Notes under the pieces: model-generated | What the model was told of the DNA's origin: nothing | Database searches by the model: none | Seen by the model: only the letters and a program-made list of their open reading frames with translations | Translations under genes and position numbers: made by a program | Source: Bacillota bacterium | GTDB taxonomy: Bacteria; Bacillota; Negativicutes; Sporomusales; Sporomusaceae | NCBI GenBank assembly: GCA_023388195.1 | Contig: JAEWGR010000130.1 | Location: 11,078 to 75,077, forward strand | Direction of reading: 5' to 3' | DNA length: 64,000 nt | Shown: piece after piece, positions 8,342 through 17,373 of the stretch | How positions within the stretch are numbered: the first letter of the stretch is position 1 | How the letters are laid out: each line of letters opens with the position of its first letter

Positions 8342-10798
8342 TTACTGCACAAGCTCCGGCCGCTCAGCCACCCTGGCTACCAGCACGGCCATATCATCTT
8401 TAGCCACACCTCCGGACAGATCAATCGCCTGTTTCAACAATCTCTCGGCAATATCCTGCGGCCGTTCACTCCCCGTGCGGCGGAGGAAGTTCGCCACCCA
8501 GGTTTCCCGATCTGAACCGCGGGCCGCATCAATCATACCGTCACTGACCATAACAACAATATCACCTGGAGCCAATACCCGCCTGACAGGTTCAATCTCA
8601 ATATTTTCCAATATGCCCATTGGCGGGGCGGCTGGATTAATTGTCGTCACTTCCCGCACCCGTTTGATATAGCTGGGCGCAGAACCCACTTTCAGAAATT
8701 CCGTTTCCCCGGTAAATGTATCAACTACGGCCATATCCACTGTAGCAAACATATCCCCCGGCATTTTTATCAACAGCATGGAATTTACGGTTTTAATGGC
8801 TGTATCCACTTCAAAACCGGCTGCCAGCAGCTGCTGTAGAAATTTCACAGCATTTCCGCTCCCGCTGGCTGCGGCTTGCCCGCTCCCCATACCATCACTT
8901 AAGATCAGTGCTGTCCGGCCCCGGCTGACAGGCTGCGCAATACAGGTATCACCGGAAATGCCGCCGGTTTCTTTGGCCACTGTTGCCATACCGGTTTCCA
9001 CAAAATACCGTTCCCCCAGTTCCATGGTCAATTTGCAGGCCTTATGCCGGATCTTACTGCCGCACTCAGCGTGTAGGGCCATTTTTTCCTGCAATAAGTT
9101 GGCCGTAAGCGGCAACACCGTATTAACACACTCCCGCGTACCATCACACACCGCTTTGTGCGCTTCCACAGTCACCTTGCCCCGCTCGCCGGTCACCCGG
9201 ACTCTGCTTAGCGGGCAACCTAATACTGCCGCCCGCTCTGCCAGCATGCCGGCAACCTCGGCATCTGTTTGCGGACCTTTTTTTAATTCCTGCGCCAGAT
9301 TGCCAATGATGACCCCAGTGGCTTTCATCTGTTCGACAGCCACCTGGCGGCATTCTGTCAGTTTTTTGTGCCAGTACCAGTGTGTCTTGTTACTTTCCGC
9401 CACTTGACTGATCAGCGACACCAACTCCGGCCGGTTTATGCATGTATTTCTTATGCTGCCGGGAACAGCTTCCTCTTTAAGTTTTCCGGCTTCAGCCAAA
9501 GCCAGCATGTCAAGCATAGCCTGGTAGGTTTGATAAAAATCACCGTCCCAGCATTTGCTCCTGCATTCACAAGGTCCGCAAATTTTTTCGCCGACTGCCG
9601 ACAGCATGTGCGACAGCTGCCGGTCTTTAAGTTTTGCACTGTAGGCCGCACTATCATTCATGCGGTCAGAATCAAACACCCCGGATAAATCCTTAAAGAT
9701 ATCAGCAATATTAGTCAGCTTATCCACGGCTGTGCTGATTGTCTGCCGTACAGCCTCGGCACTGCCGGCTTCGTCTATAGAGGGTTCGCGCCATTGGCTC
9801 ATGCGGGCGGCAGGAACAAGCATAAAGGCGGCCCCGGCCACGGCTGCTTCCCCCATTGCCAAAAGCAGTTCTCCAGGCTGACCCAAATATAATACGGCAA
9901 TGGCACTGCCTAAAATGAAACCTAATAATACGGCGGGTTTGCCCATCTCCCGGAATAATCCTCCCAACATGCCGGCCAGCGCATACATGGCAATAGCGGA
10001 AGCCGCATCCCCGTCACTTAAACCAACAACCAGTCCGGTTATAATGCCAACAGAAGCCCCCAGGCCGGAACCGCCACTAAACGCAAGTGTCATAGCGATA
10101 AGCGAGCCCGCAATATTACGCACGCTAAAATCATATATCGTCAAGCTGCCCAATCCGGCTACTGCGGTGGCCAGCATAATCATTCCACAAATCAGGTTTT
10201 CCGCCCCGGCCTGATGAATTTTGTTATTCAGGAACAGCGGTACCCCATATTGAAAAATAAAAACCAATATCATACATAATGTTGCGTCAAACACAACCAG
10301 CATGGCCCCGTACAGTGAAGCTTCCCCCAGGGAAGTAAGGGCCATCCCGCTCAAAAATACACAGCCAAACATAAACAACGGAATTGCCTGTATTTTTTTC
10401 TCGTAGCGTGAAAGCTTGTCCGACAAGCGCCAATAGAGCAGCATGGACAATAAATAAATAACTCCCTCCTGATAGAATCCCGCACTGATCACGCCGGCCA
10501 GCGCCCATACACCGGCGGCGGCGGACCGCTCCCGGGCCAGCCCGGCAATAGCGGCAAATAGAGCCAGCCCGAAAGGGGCTATCTCCCCCATAAGCGAAAC
10601 TCTCCCCACTAAGAGGGCCAGGATATTTACCGGCAGGTTGTCCTGGTGAAACAGAGCTCTTAGACTCAGCCTGATCCAGTCAAAGAATTCCCGCCAGGGA
10701 AACCCCGGCTTATCCTCAGACACAGAATCTGCCGGTTGCCGGACAGGCGGCGCCTGCAGCATTTCTTCAGGCAGGGTAATAATAGATACTTTTGGCAT
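8342..10798 (-). CDS. spoIIE: Stage II sporulation protein E, PP2C phosphatase
   Basis: Dephosphorylates SpoIIAA in the forespore to release sigma-F, and associates with FtsZ at the polar septum. An 818-residue product with about ten membrane segments in residues 45-320, a middle oligomerisation region containing a Cys cluster (CGPCECRSKCW), and a C-terminal PP2C domain (about 600-805). The metal-binding aspartates appear in LSDGMGSG and VSDGMIDA. Length matches B. subtilis SpoIIE (827). ATG with GGGGTG upstream. The B. subtilis gene is activated by Spo0A~P, but I did not find a clear 0A box here. Confidence 0.96.
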   Translation of the reverse strand: MPKVSIITLPEEMLQAPPVRQPADSVSEDKPGFPWREFFDWIRLSLRALFHQDNLPVNILALLVGRVSLMGEIAPFGLALFAAIAGLARERSAAAGVWALAGVISAGFYQEGVIYLLSMLLYWRLSDKLSRYEKKIQAIPLFMFGCVFLSGMALTSLGEASLYGAMLVVFDATLCMILVFIFQYGVPLFLNNKIHQAGAENLICGMIMLATAVAGLGSLTIYDFSVRNIAGSLIAMTLAFSGGSGLGASVGIITGLVVGLSDGDAASAIAMYALAGMLGGLFREMGKPAVLLGFILGSAIAVLYLGQPGELLLAMGEAAVAGAAFMLVPAARMSQWREPSIDEAGSAEAVRQTISTAVDKLTNIADIFKDLSGVFDSDRMNDSAAYSAKLKDRQLSHMLSAVGEKICGPCECRSKCWDGDFYQTYQAMLDMLALAEAGKLKEEAVPGSIRNTCINRPELVSLISQVAESNKTHWYWHKKLTECRQVAVEQMKATGVIIGNLAQELKKGPQTDAEVAGMLAERAAVLGCPLSRVRVTGERGKVTVEAHKAVCDGTRECVNTVLPLTANLLQEKMALHAECGSKIRHKACKLTMELGERYFVETGMATVAKETGGISGDTCIAQPVSRGRTALILSDGMGSGQAAASGSGNAVKFLQQLLAAGFEVDTAIKTVNSMLLIKMPGDMFATVDMAVVDTFTGETEFLKVGSAPSYIKRVREVTTINPAAPPMGILENIEIEPVRRVLAPGDIVVMVSDGMIDAARGSDRETWVANFLRRTGSERPQDIAERLLKQAIDLSGGVAKDDMAVLVARVAERPELVQ

Positions 10799-10929
10799 GA
10801 TTTTTCACCCCTGTAAAAAGTGTCTTCCACCGTGTCTCAAATTTTACAGATATTACCATGAAAATGTTTGTCTGTTTACGTCACCTCGTCTATAAAAAAA
10901 TCCGACATAAAAAGTATGCTAACAGGCAA

Positions 10930-10963
10930 AAAACCACCCGGTCAATCATGACCGAGTGGTTTT
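10930..10963 (-). terminator. Terminator of the S1-domain gene
   Basis: AAAACCAC-C-CGGTCA / TGACCG-A-GTGGTTTT hairpin with an ATCA loop and a downstream T-run on the minus strand. It separates the divIC-S1 transcript from spoIIE. Confidence 0.85.
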
Positions 10964-11032
10964 AGTTCTATTTTTCGGGTAGATTATTCCATTTTTTGTC
11001 GATAATCCAATAAAACTATGCAAGTACTCTAT

Positions 11033-11482
11033 TTATTCAGCCCGGCGCGCTGCACTGCCGCCGCCACCACCGCCACCGGCACCACCCCGGCCACCATTAC
11101 CGCCACGTTTGGAATCGGTGTTGCGCTTCAGATCAGTCAGGCGCTCATCACTGTCTTTTAAAAATTTGCTTAGCTTATCTTCAAAGGTCAAGCTATTCAC
11201 TCTATTAGAGCGGCGGAAATCGTTGGAATGCTGCTTTCTTGGCGCAGGAGGCTGCAGCTGCTTAATAGAAAGGCCAATTTTGCCGCGATCGTCTACAGAT
11301 AAGACCTTAACTTTAACCTTGTCTTGTTCCTTCAAAAAATCTTTGACATCGCGGACGTATACGTCAGCAACTTCAGAGATGTGAATTAATCCTACCTTCC
11401 CACCCGGCAACTCGACAAAAGCGCCAAAGTTTGTTATGCCGGTCACAACTCCTTCTACAACACTGCCAACTTCAATGGACAT
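11033..11482 (-). CDS. S1 RNA-binding domain protein (YabR-like)
   Basis: One S1 domain fills residues 1-72 (starts MSIEVGSVVEG, contains ITNFGAFVELPGG). It is followed by a charged linker and a glycine-rich tail ending in basic residues. The position after divIC matches B. subtilis yabR, a small S1 protein of unclear role in RNA binding or translation. ATG 11482 gives the family-typical N-terminus; an in-frame TTG three codons earlier is closer to AGGAGG. The Gly-rich tail is longer than in YabR and may bind RNA non-specifically. Confidence 0.85.
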   Translation of the reverse strand: MSIEVGSVVEGVVTGITNFGAFVELPGGKVGLIHISEVADVYVRDVKDFLKEQDKVKVKVLSVDDRGKIGLSIKQLQPPAPRKQHSNDFRRSNRVNSLTFEDKLSKFLKDSDERLTDLKRNTDSKRGGNGGRGGAGGGGGGGSAARRAE

Positions 11483-11584
11483 ACTAATCAAACTTCCTCC
11501 TTAAAATCTTTCGTACTTTTTGTATTTGGAACCCGCAATCCATATTATACTCTTGATAATGAAAATGTGTCAAGGAATGGCGCT

Positions 11585-11872
11585 TTATCTGGCCGGAATA
11601 TAGGGCACTTCCCCGGGTTTCACCAAACCTAGCTGCTCACGGGCTATTTTTTCGATATACTCGGTCATACTCAGCTTTTCCTTCTCAGCCGTCAGATTTT
11701 TATTAACCCCTTCAGCCTCAGCCAAACGGGTATTGACCGCATCCATTTCGCGACGGATTTTATAAAGCTCTGTCTGCTGAAGAATAATTACATAACAAAA
11801 GTATCCGGCCATAATCAATATACATAGCCTAAACCAGCTAAACCTTGTTGCTTTCTTACGTTTCTGCGCCAT
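11585..11872 (-). CDS. divIC: Septum formation initiator family protein (DivIC/FtsB-like)
   Basis: A 95-residue bitopic membrane protein with a short basic cytoplasmic N-terminus, one membrane segment (about 14-31) and a coiled coil (about 35-75). The C-terminal motif EKIAREQLGLVKPGE is diagnostic of the DivIC/FtsB family. It links FtsL and DivIB/FtsQ in the division complex. Position between yabQ and the S1 gene matches B. subtilis divIC. Confidence 0.9.
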   Translation of the reverse strand: MAQKRKKATRFSWFRLCILIMAGYFCYVIILQQTELYKIRREMDAVNTRLAEAEGVNKNLTAEKEKLSMTEYIEKIAREQLGLVKPGEVPYIPAR

Positions 11873-11957
11873 AACATCACCATACTGCGTTTGATGTTAA
11901 CTGTATTCGCTCTTTAAGCGGCAATTCCTTTTTATTTATGGTAAATTATATGAAAAT

Positions 11958-12437
11958 TTATGGAGGTGGCGCTTCTTCTGGCGGCGGCGGTGGTGGCTGC
12001 CGTTTCTTATACCAGTCTGAACACTTTCTGCCCGTATAGCGGACCGGCCAAAACAATGCTCGCACAATCAACCGCACAGGCTTAATAAAGGTAAATACCA
12101 GCATACGTTTCCCTGTCTGCCACAGCCGGCCGGCCACCTTGAAAAGCAGGATAATCATCTTAATAAAATGTCTGCTGGCCAGCCGGTAATAGGCAGCTAC
12201 GCCGGCAAACATGGCAATAAACACGTAGAATCTCAACTCACCCCAATTTCCCATAATAAGTGCCAGAAAAGCAATACCTGCCGCCACAAGCCAATACAAT
12301 AAATCCGTAATGGAAGTGATCAGCCAGGGTGGACGGTAATATCCCCTCAACACCCGGTAGGTATCAAAAAGCATACCAAGCAGGATTCCTGTTGCGGCAA
12401 TCAGCAAGAAGGTATTCAATTGTGTTGAAAAATCCAC
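11958..12437 (-). CDS. yabQ: Spore cortex biosynthesis protein YabQ
   Basis: A 159-residue protein whose first 90 residues contain three membrane segments typical of YabQ, a mother-cell protein needed for spore cortex formation. The C-terminus is basic and then proline-rich, ending in several PP and EE pairs. GTG start with GAGGTG upstream. In B. subtilis it follows yabP directly; here a lytic transglycosylase gene separates them. Confidence 0.88.
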   Translation of the reverse strand: MDFSTQLNTFLLIAATGILLGMLFDTYRVLRGYYRPPWLITSITDLLYWLVAAGIAFLALIMGNWGELRFYVFIAMFAGVAAYYRLASRHFIKMIILLFKVAGRLWQTGKRMLVFTFIKPVRLIVRALFWPVRYTGRKCSDWYKKRQPPPPPPEEAPPP

Positions 12438-12472
12438 CTGTTCACCTCTTTTGTATGAGCGCGCTCTACCTC

Positions 12473-13201
12473 TTACCGCCAGTGCAGCGATTTATGACGG
12501 CAGCATAATTGTTTACCCACAAAAACCAACGCAGCAACAGTTGCCATAATTGCCCCCAGTAACACGAAAGCGACCTGGTCCCATTTGTTTGCCGCTACCG
12601 CCCCTTGCGGCCAGCGGCCGCTTATCTCATACCAATTCGCGACTACCTGCTCAACATACCGGGTTGTCTCGGTATAGGGTGGAATGGCGCCGTATTTGTC
12701 AACAGCACCGGGCCCGGCATTATAAGCCGCAACGGCTAATTCAGCATGAACACCATAGCGTTGTGCTAACTGCGACAAATAATAGGTGCCGACAGCAATA
12801 TTAAGATCAGGATCATAAAAACAGGTACTGCCGCATTCCCCTTCATGGCGGCCATTACAGATCTTCGCCTGGCTGTTGACCAGCCGCCAGGTACCGGGGA
12901 TAACCTGCATTAAGCCATAGGCCCCGGACTTAGACAAAGCCCGGGGATTAAAGGAGCTTTCCGCTTTAATAACAGCAGCAATGATTTCGGGATTAATACC
13001 GTACACCCGGCCAGCCTGGTTTATTTTGTCGGCATAGGGTAAACCGCTCACATCCTTTATAACCGCCACTCCTGACGAAAACTTTTCATATACAGCCCTG
13101 CGGCTGTAGTCCGCCAGACTTACAGCCAGGCTGTAAGCTACAGCCTGAGCCGTAAGCGCAACCAGGAGAATCAGCCATAGCGACAGGAGCCGGCTGCGCA
13201 T
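12473..13201 (-). CDS. Lytic transglycosylase (SLT domain), membrane-anchored at both ends
   Basis: A 242-residue protein: N-terminal signal or anchor (about 5-28), an SLT domain (about 60-190) with the catalytic Glu in KAESSFNP, GAYGLMQV, and AYNAGPGAVDKYG, then a second membrane segment (about 207-228). Cleaves the glycan strand of peptidoglycan to anhydro-muramic ends. A three-Cys stretch (residues 130-142 or so) interrupts the domain, perhaps a disulfide or metal site. It starts one base after yabP ends and lies 35 bp before yabQ, so a sporulation role is likely. A similar gene at this position is not known to me from B. subtilis. Confidence 0.88.
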   Translation of the reverse strand: MRSRLLSLWLILLVALTAQAVAYSLAVSLADYSRRAVYEKFSSGVAVIKDVSGLPYADKINQAGRVYGINPEIIAAVIKAESSFNPRALSKSGAYGLMQVIPGTWRLVNSQAKICNGRHEGECGSTCFYDPDLNIAVGTYYLSQLAQRYGVHAELAVAAYNAGPGAVDKYGAIPPYTETTRYVEQVVANWYEISGRWPQGAVAANKWDQVAFVLLGAIMATVAALVFVGKQLCCRHKSLHWR

Positions 13202-13202
13202 A

Positions 13203-13484
13203 TTATTTTAAGAACCGTTCCAGCAGACCCTTGCGCTGCCGTTGTTCATCCTCATAATTCATGCCCCTTACGATTCCTTCTATAATAATATTTCCTTGTT
13301 CAAGATTAAGCTGCTTAATATTAAGACTTTCCCCCTTAATGATCAGCATTCCCTGTTCAGTTTCCATAATAATTTCTTTTTCATCATAGCTGCCAAGGCT
13401 GACGACCCCGTCAACATTAAGATCTTCCCTATCAACTAGTGTCAGCTGATGCCGCCACTTTGGCGTCTTATTATCTACTGGCAT
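13203..13484 (-). CDS. yabP: Sporulation protein YabP
   Basis: A 93-residue protein of the YabP family, spore-coat or cortex associated and made in the mother cell. The motif HQLTLVDRE and GVVSLGSYDEKEI are typical. ATG 13484 is preferred because GGGAGGGTGAG lies just upstream; an ATG seven codons earlier has no site. It heads yabP-slt-yabQ-divIC-S1. The S4-domain gene yabO usually found upstream is absent here. Confidence 0.92.
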   Translation of the reverse strand: MPVDNKTPKWRHQLTLVDREDLNVDGVVSLGSYDEKEIIMETEQGMLIIKGESLNIKQLNLEQGNIIIEGIVRGMNYEDEQRQRKGLLERFLK

Positions 13485-13599
13485 AAAACTCACCCTCCCG
13501 GCCAATGCTATTTCAAGTTATGTATATGCCCCAAAACAGCTTATTAGTACAAGAGATTAAAATAGAGTGATACATTCCAAGTGTTACGGAGGTTTTTTG

Positions 13600-13830
13600 A
13601 TGACCGACCTGGCTTATTACTGGCAAAAGCTCATGTATCAGATTGTGCACCAGACCACGTTATGGCTGCTTATCGTTTTTTTTACAACAGCGGCTGTTGC
13701 CTGGGGACTGGGAACAGTTCTTAATCAGCATAACGCCCGGGGACGGGAAGCCCGTTTTGCACGAAAAACGGCGGCCTTTTATGCCGCGGCTGCCCTTGTT
13801 TTATGGTTTTGCAGCTTCTTCTTCAGTTAA
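13600..13830 (+). CDS. Small membrane protein of unknown function
   Basis: A 76-residue product with two membrane segments (about 19-38 and 58-74) joined by a basic loop. Start at ATG 13600 is set by a strong GGAGG site; a longer frame from 13567 has none. It is the only plus-strand gene between yabP and the ger operon, diverging from yabP and converging on gerC with only 12 bp between stops. No family recognised. Confidence 0.7.
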   Translation: MTDLAYYWQKLMYQIVHQTTLWLLIVFFTTAAVAWGLGTVLNQHNARGREARFARKTAAFYAAAALVLWFCSFFFS

Positions 13831-13842
13831 CATCTATACCAG

Positions 13843-15057
13843 TTATTTATGTTCACCCACCCCGTTGATATTTACATTAACTGAGACGATTACCGGGATG
13901 TTGGGAAAAATCTCTTTATCCCAGCGATCTTTAACTTCTTCCCACTTTTTCGGGTTACTATTTTTAAGCTTGCGGCCAAAAAAGAGAACATCAAGCCCCA
14001 TATCCTGCTGAACCCTAATCCCATGTTCTACCATTTGTTTAACCTCCTGAGCAAACTGGCGCTCCAGCTTTTGCACATAGGCAGGGTTATCACTGGCATG
14101 AGCATGGGACTCAGGGCAGCGCTGCATTTCGGCAAGATTGCCATACATAGTGATATCCAGGGTATAGTAGATACTGTCTCCGTCCACCTGGGCCCGCAGG
14201 CGGGTATCATGGCGGAATAACTCATAAACAAAGATATAATCGGGATGGTCGGAACACGGAGTAGTAATTACAGCCCCTTTTTCCAGGCCGACAATGAATT
14301 TCTCGGCCATTGTCGTATATTCATCAAGGTACGCTGCCAGCTTGCCGGTCTTATCAATGACTGCCGAGCCCCCCAGTTTGATGATATTATCAGACAGTAC
14401 AACTTTGGGCAAAACCAGGGGCAGATTTTTGTCAAGGCGCCCGGCTGTAAAACCAACGTCCTGAATGCCGACAATATGAGGATTGCGAAAGTAATTGCGG
14501 GCCGCATTGGCCAAAAATATGCCTGCCGGCTCACCGCTGGGCGGTTTGAACCGAATAACCGCGCCGGCCTCGCCCGGGGTAAGATATAGCCGTGTTCGCC
14601 AACGCATCTCATTGTCCCGCAGAAACCAGTCAAGCAGTTGATCAAGACCACCGGCGGCCAGCGCATCTTCACTAATTACAATAACCTGAATATGCTCCCA
14701 CGATATGGGTTTGCCCAATTGGCTGATCATATCCCGCTCCATCTCCAGCAATGACCGGCCGTCATTGGTGATTACATAGGTTTTTATCGGCGATAGGCTG
14801 CCCCGGACGGTTTGGCTGGGCTCAAAATCAAGTAACTCCACACTCATGCGAAACTGCTTGCCACCATAGGGCTGAATAAAATTTCCGGCTGCACTCTCAT
14901 TGCCGTGAATGGCATCAATGGCGACAGCCAGGGCGAAATGACGGTCCTGCAGTTCCCGCTGGTCCCAACAGCCCACCAGCAGCAGACACAGGGCAGTTAA
15001 CAACATCCAGACTACCAGCTGCCGGCACACACTAATTGTAAATAACGAGATTCTCAT
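13843..15057 (-). CDS. Ger(x)C family spore germination lipoprotein (first copy from the 3' end)
   Basis: A 404-residue lipoprotein; the signal peptide ends in the lipobox LVGC followed by WDQRELQDRHFALAVAID, the hallmark of GerBC/GerKC proteins. It is the lipid-anchored C subunit of a nutrient germinant receptor in the spore inner membrane. Start overlaps the stop of the second gerC gene by four bases. No terminator is visible in the 12 bp before the opposing small gene. Confidence 0.92.
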   Translation of the reverse strand: MRISLFTISVCRQLVVWMLLTALCLLLVGCWDQRELQDRHFALAVAIDAIHGNESAAGNFIQPYGGKQFRMSVELLDFEPSQTVRGSLSPIKTYVITNDGRSLLEMERDMISQLGKPISWEHIQVIVISEDALAAGGLDQLLDWFLRDNEMRWRTRLYLTPGEAGAVIRFKPPSGEPAGIFLANAARNYFRNPHIVGIQDVGFTAGRLDKNLPLVLPKVVLSDNIIKLGGSAVIDKTGKLAAYLDEYTTMAEKFIVGLEKGAVITTPCSDHPDYIFVYELFRHDTRLRAQVDGDSIYYTLDITMYGNLAEMQRCPESHAHASDNPAYVQKLERQFAQEVKQMVEHGIRVQQDMGLDVLFFGRKLKNSNPKKWEEVKDRWDKEIFPNIPVIVSVNVNINGVGEHK

Positions 15058-16271
15058 CGGTGTTCACCGATCTGATTAATAACCACATTAACAGACACCA
15101 CTAACGGAATATAGGGGAATAATTCGTCCCAGTGGTCTTTTACCTTAGCCCAGGTTTGTGGATGATAAGCTTTTAGTTTAGCCGAAAAGTTCAGCACGTC
15201 ACTGCCTAGCGCCTGGCAGCTGTCTTTGCCATACAATACAAGCCGCTTGACTTCTGCCGCAGTTTTAACCTCAATCCTGCGGATAAATTCGGGATCAGCT
15301 GCACCTTTAATTCGGCCCGGAGCCTGGTATTCCCCCAGATTGCCCCGCATGTTGATGTCCAGGGTAAAATAAATTTGATCACCGTCCACATGGGCATCCA
15401 GTCTGGAATCATGCGTAAAGAGCTCAAAAGCTACCACTTCATCCGGCTCATCTCCCGGCACGGTAATAATCGCCGACTTTTCCGTATTTCTGATTAGTTT
15501 TATGCCGGCCACAGCCTGTTCATCCGCATAACCGGCAAACTTATCTTTGTTAAATAAGGCCACGCCACTGCTTTTGACAATATTATCGGTCATATCGATG
15601 CGAGGAATAACCAGATCCCGATTATTATCAAGCATAACACTGATATTGCCTAAATCTGTGCGGGCACCGGCGACATGGATGTTTTTGACATGATTGCGGA
15701 GAATATTGGCCAGATAGATGCCGCCTGCGTCCTTGTTGGGCGGTACATATTCAATGATTTTTCTGGCCTCACCGGGTGTGATAAATACTTTTATCCGCCA
15801 GCGCATCTCCGCATCCCGCAGGAAGAAGTCAACAAGGGGCTTTAAGCCTGCCTTCTGCACAGCAGCTTCACTGATAACAACCGTCTGGATATGCTCAAAA
15901 TACAGAGGTTTGCTGCTCTGGCCCAGTATATCGCGAACAATCTCAAACAGGGACTGACCGGTATTGGACAGGACATAGGTCCGCCCCCCGGCCTGCTCGC
16001 CGCCCTGCTGTCCCTCCCCGCCCCCTGCCGGCCGCAGGCGCAAAACCTGCATACTAACCCTATACCGTTTTTCCCCATGGGGCTGAACAAAGGTTTCGTT
16101 TCTTTTGGCAGCCTCACTCTGGCCCGGCTTCGCCCCGGCTTCAGCGGCATCGATGGCGACTGCCAGGACGAAATTCCGGTCCTGCAGTTCGCGCCGATCC
16201 CAGCAGCCGCTGACCGATAAGGCAATAAACAGAAGCAACAGAATGCCAGTCAGCCGTCCTCTAGCTCGCAC
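15054..16271 (-). CDS. Ger(x)C family spore germination lipoprotein (second copy)
   Basis: A 405-residue lipoprotein with lipobox VSGC and WDRRELQDRNFVLAVAID, clearly paralogous to the downstream gene. GTG 16271 is chosen because GGAGG lies ten bases upstream and the signal peptide then starts at the normal distance from the Cys; a longer frame from 16304 overlaps gerB more. An insert rich in Gly and Gln (about 90-105) distinguishes it. Two C subunits in one operon are unusual. Confidence 0.9.
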   Translation of the reverse strand: MRARGRLTGILLLLFIALSVSGCWDRRELQDRNFVLAVAIDAAEAGAKPGQSEAAKRNETFVQPHGEKRYRVSMQVLRLRPAGGGEGQQGGEQAGGRTYVLSNTGQSLFEIVRDILGQSSKPLYFEHIQTVVISEAAVQKAGLKPLVDFFLRDAEMRWRIKVFITPGEARKIIEYVPPNKDAGGIYLANILRNHVKNIHVAGARTDLGNISVMLDNNRDLVIPRIDMTDNIVKSSGVALFNKDKFAGYADEQAVAGIKLIRNTEKSAIITVPGDEPDEVVAFELFTHDSRLDAHVDGDQIYFTLDINMRGNLGEYQAPGRIKGAADPEFIRRIEVKTAAEVKRLVLYGKDSCQALGSDVLNFSAKLKAYHPQTWAKVKDHWDELFPYIPLVVSVNVVINQIGEHR

Positions 16272-17373
16272 CAGACGTCCGCCTCCGTTCGCTCCACCTG
16301 GCAAATAAATAGATCAGGGGCATGATACCCAGTGATAATATGATCCCCAGCCAGTTGGCCGCATTATCAGCCAATTTGACTAATTCCATCCCGTCCAGCA
16401 CGGTCGCCCCTACAAATATGACCGGCGCAACTGCCAGCACCCAGGGCCGGTGATCGGCGAACCCGCTTAGCTTGCTCAGCGTTTGACTGATCACATACAC
16501 CAATACGGACATGGTATTAAAAACAGAGGGAACCCAGGCAATCAGCAGATAGTTTTCTAAACGTTCAATAAAAGTTCCCGGCAATTCAACACTTCTTACT
16601 AACACTAATACCGGGTAGGATTCATTTTTTACCCCCTCTACCGATAAAACCCCTATTGTTAAGACAACAATAGAAATACTAATCAGCGTTACAAAACCAA
16701 TTGCCAATAGCAGCGCCAGCGTCAGGTTACCTTTGACCCTGTTGATAACAGGAAATAATAATAGAATAATTTCATAACCGCCAAAAACCCCCCAGGTGCT
16801 GAAAGCGGCCTTGGCAATGCCCAGCGGCTTATCCGTCCAGAACGGCAGCAGATTCTCCGGCTGAAAATTAAACAGGCCTAATATCCAGATGCTGCCCATC
16901 ATGAAGGTAGAGATAAAAAAGGTGAATTCGGTGATCCTGATAATTGTCCCTAAATCCTGCAGGGCACAATAAACAACAACCCCCAGCATGCCCATAATCA
17001 GAACGTCATAAGGCGTCCGGTCAAACATAAAAAAGGCCAGACTCCGGCTTAACTGGTTAAAAATAACCCAGGTAAAGAGCGTAAATAGGCCAACCACTGC
17101 CGCAATCACTGTCAGTCCCGGCCATTTTCCCAAAAGCCGGGGTAGATAAACCGTGTAATCCTGACCGGGGTAGAGCTCGCTCAGCTTCATCATACCCCAG
17201 ACGGCAGCAAAATATATTCCGCCGCTCAGAATTACACTGACCCAGGCAAACTGCTCGGCAAGGGGAACCACCTTACCCGGCAGCCCGATAATCTGGGTAC
17301 CGAACATGACGGCAGTAATAAACACACCAAACTGAGCCACCGACATTTTATTTTTTGCTTCAAGATTGGCCAT
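16261..17373 (-). CDS. GerAB/ArcD/ProY family endospore germination permease
   Basis: A 370-residue polytopic protein with ten membrane segments and the family opening AQFGVFITAVMFGTQIIGLP. It is the B subunit of the germinant receptor, believed to hold the nutrient-binding site and related to APC-type transporters. Starts 14 bases inside the gerA 3' end, with AAGGAG upstream. The ligand cannot be predicted. Confidence 0.93.
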   Translation of the reverse strand: MANLEAKNKMSVAQFGVFITAVMFGTQIIGLPGKVVPLAEQFAWVSVILSGGIYFAAVWGMMKLSELYPGQDYTVYLPRLLGKWPGLTVIAAVVGLFTLFTWVIFNQLSRSLAFFMFDRTPYDVLIMGMLGVVVYCALQDLGTIIRITEFTFFISTFMMGSIWILGLFNFQPENLLPFWTDKPLGIAKAAFSTWGVFGGYEIILLLFPVINRVKGNLTLALLLAIGFVTLISISIVVLTIGVLSVEGVKNESYPVLVLVRSVELPGTFIERLENYLLIAWVPSVFNTMSVLVYVISQTLSKLSGFADHRPWVLAVAPVIFVGATVLDGMELVKLADNAANWLGIILSLGIMPLIYLFARWSERRRTSGAS

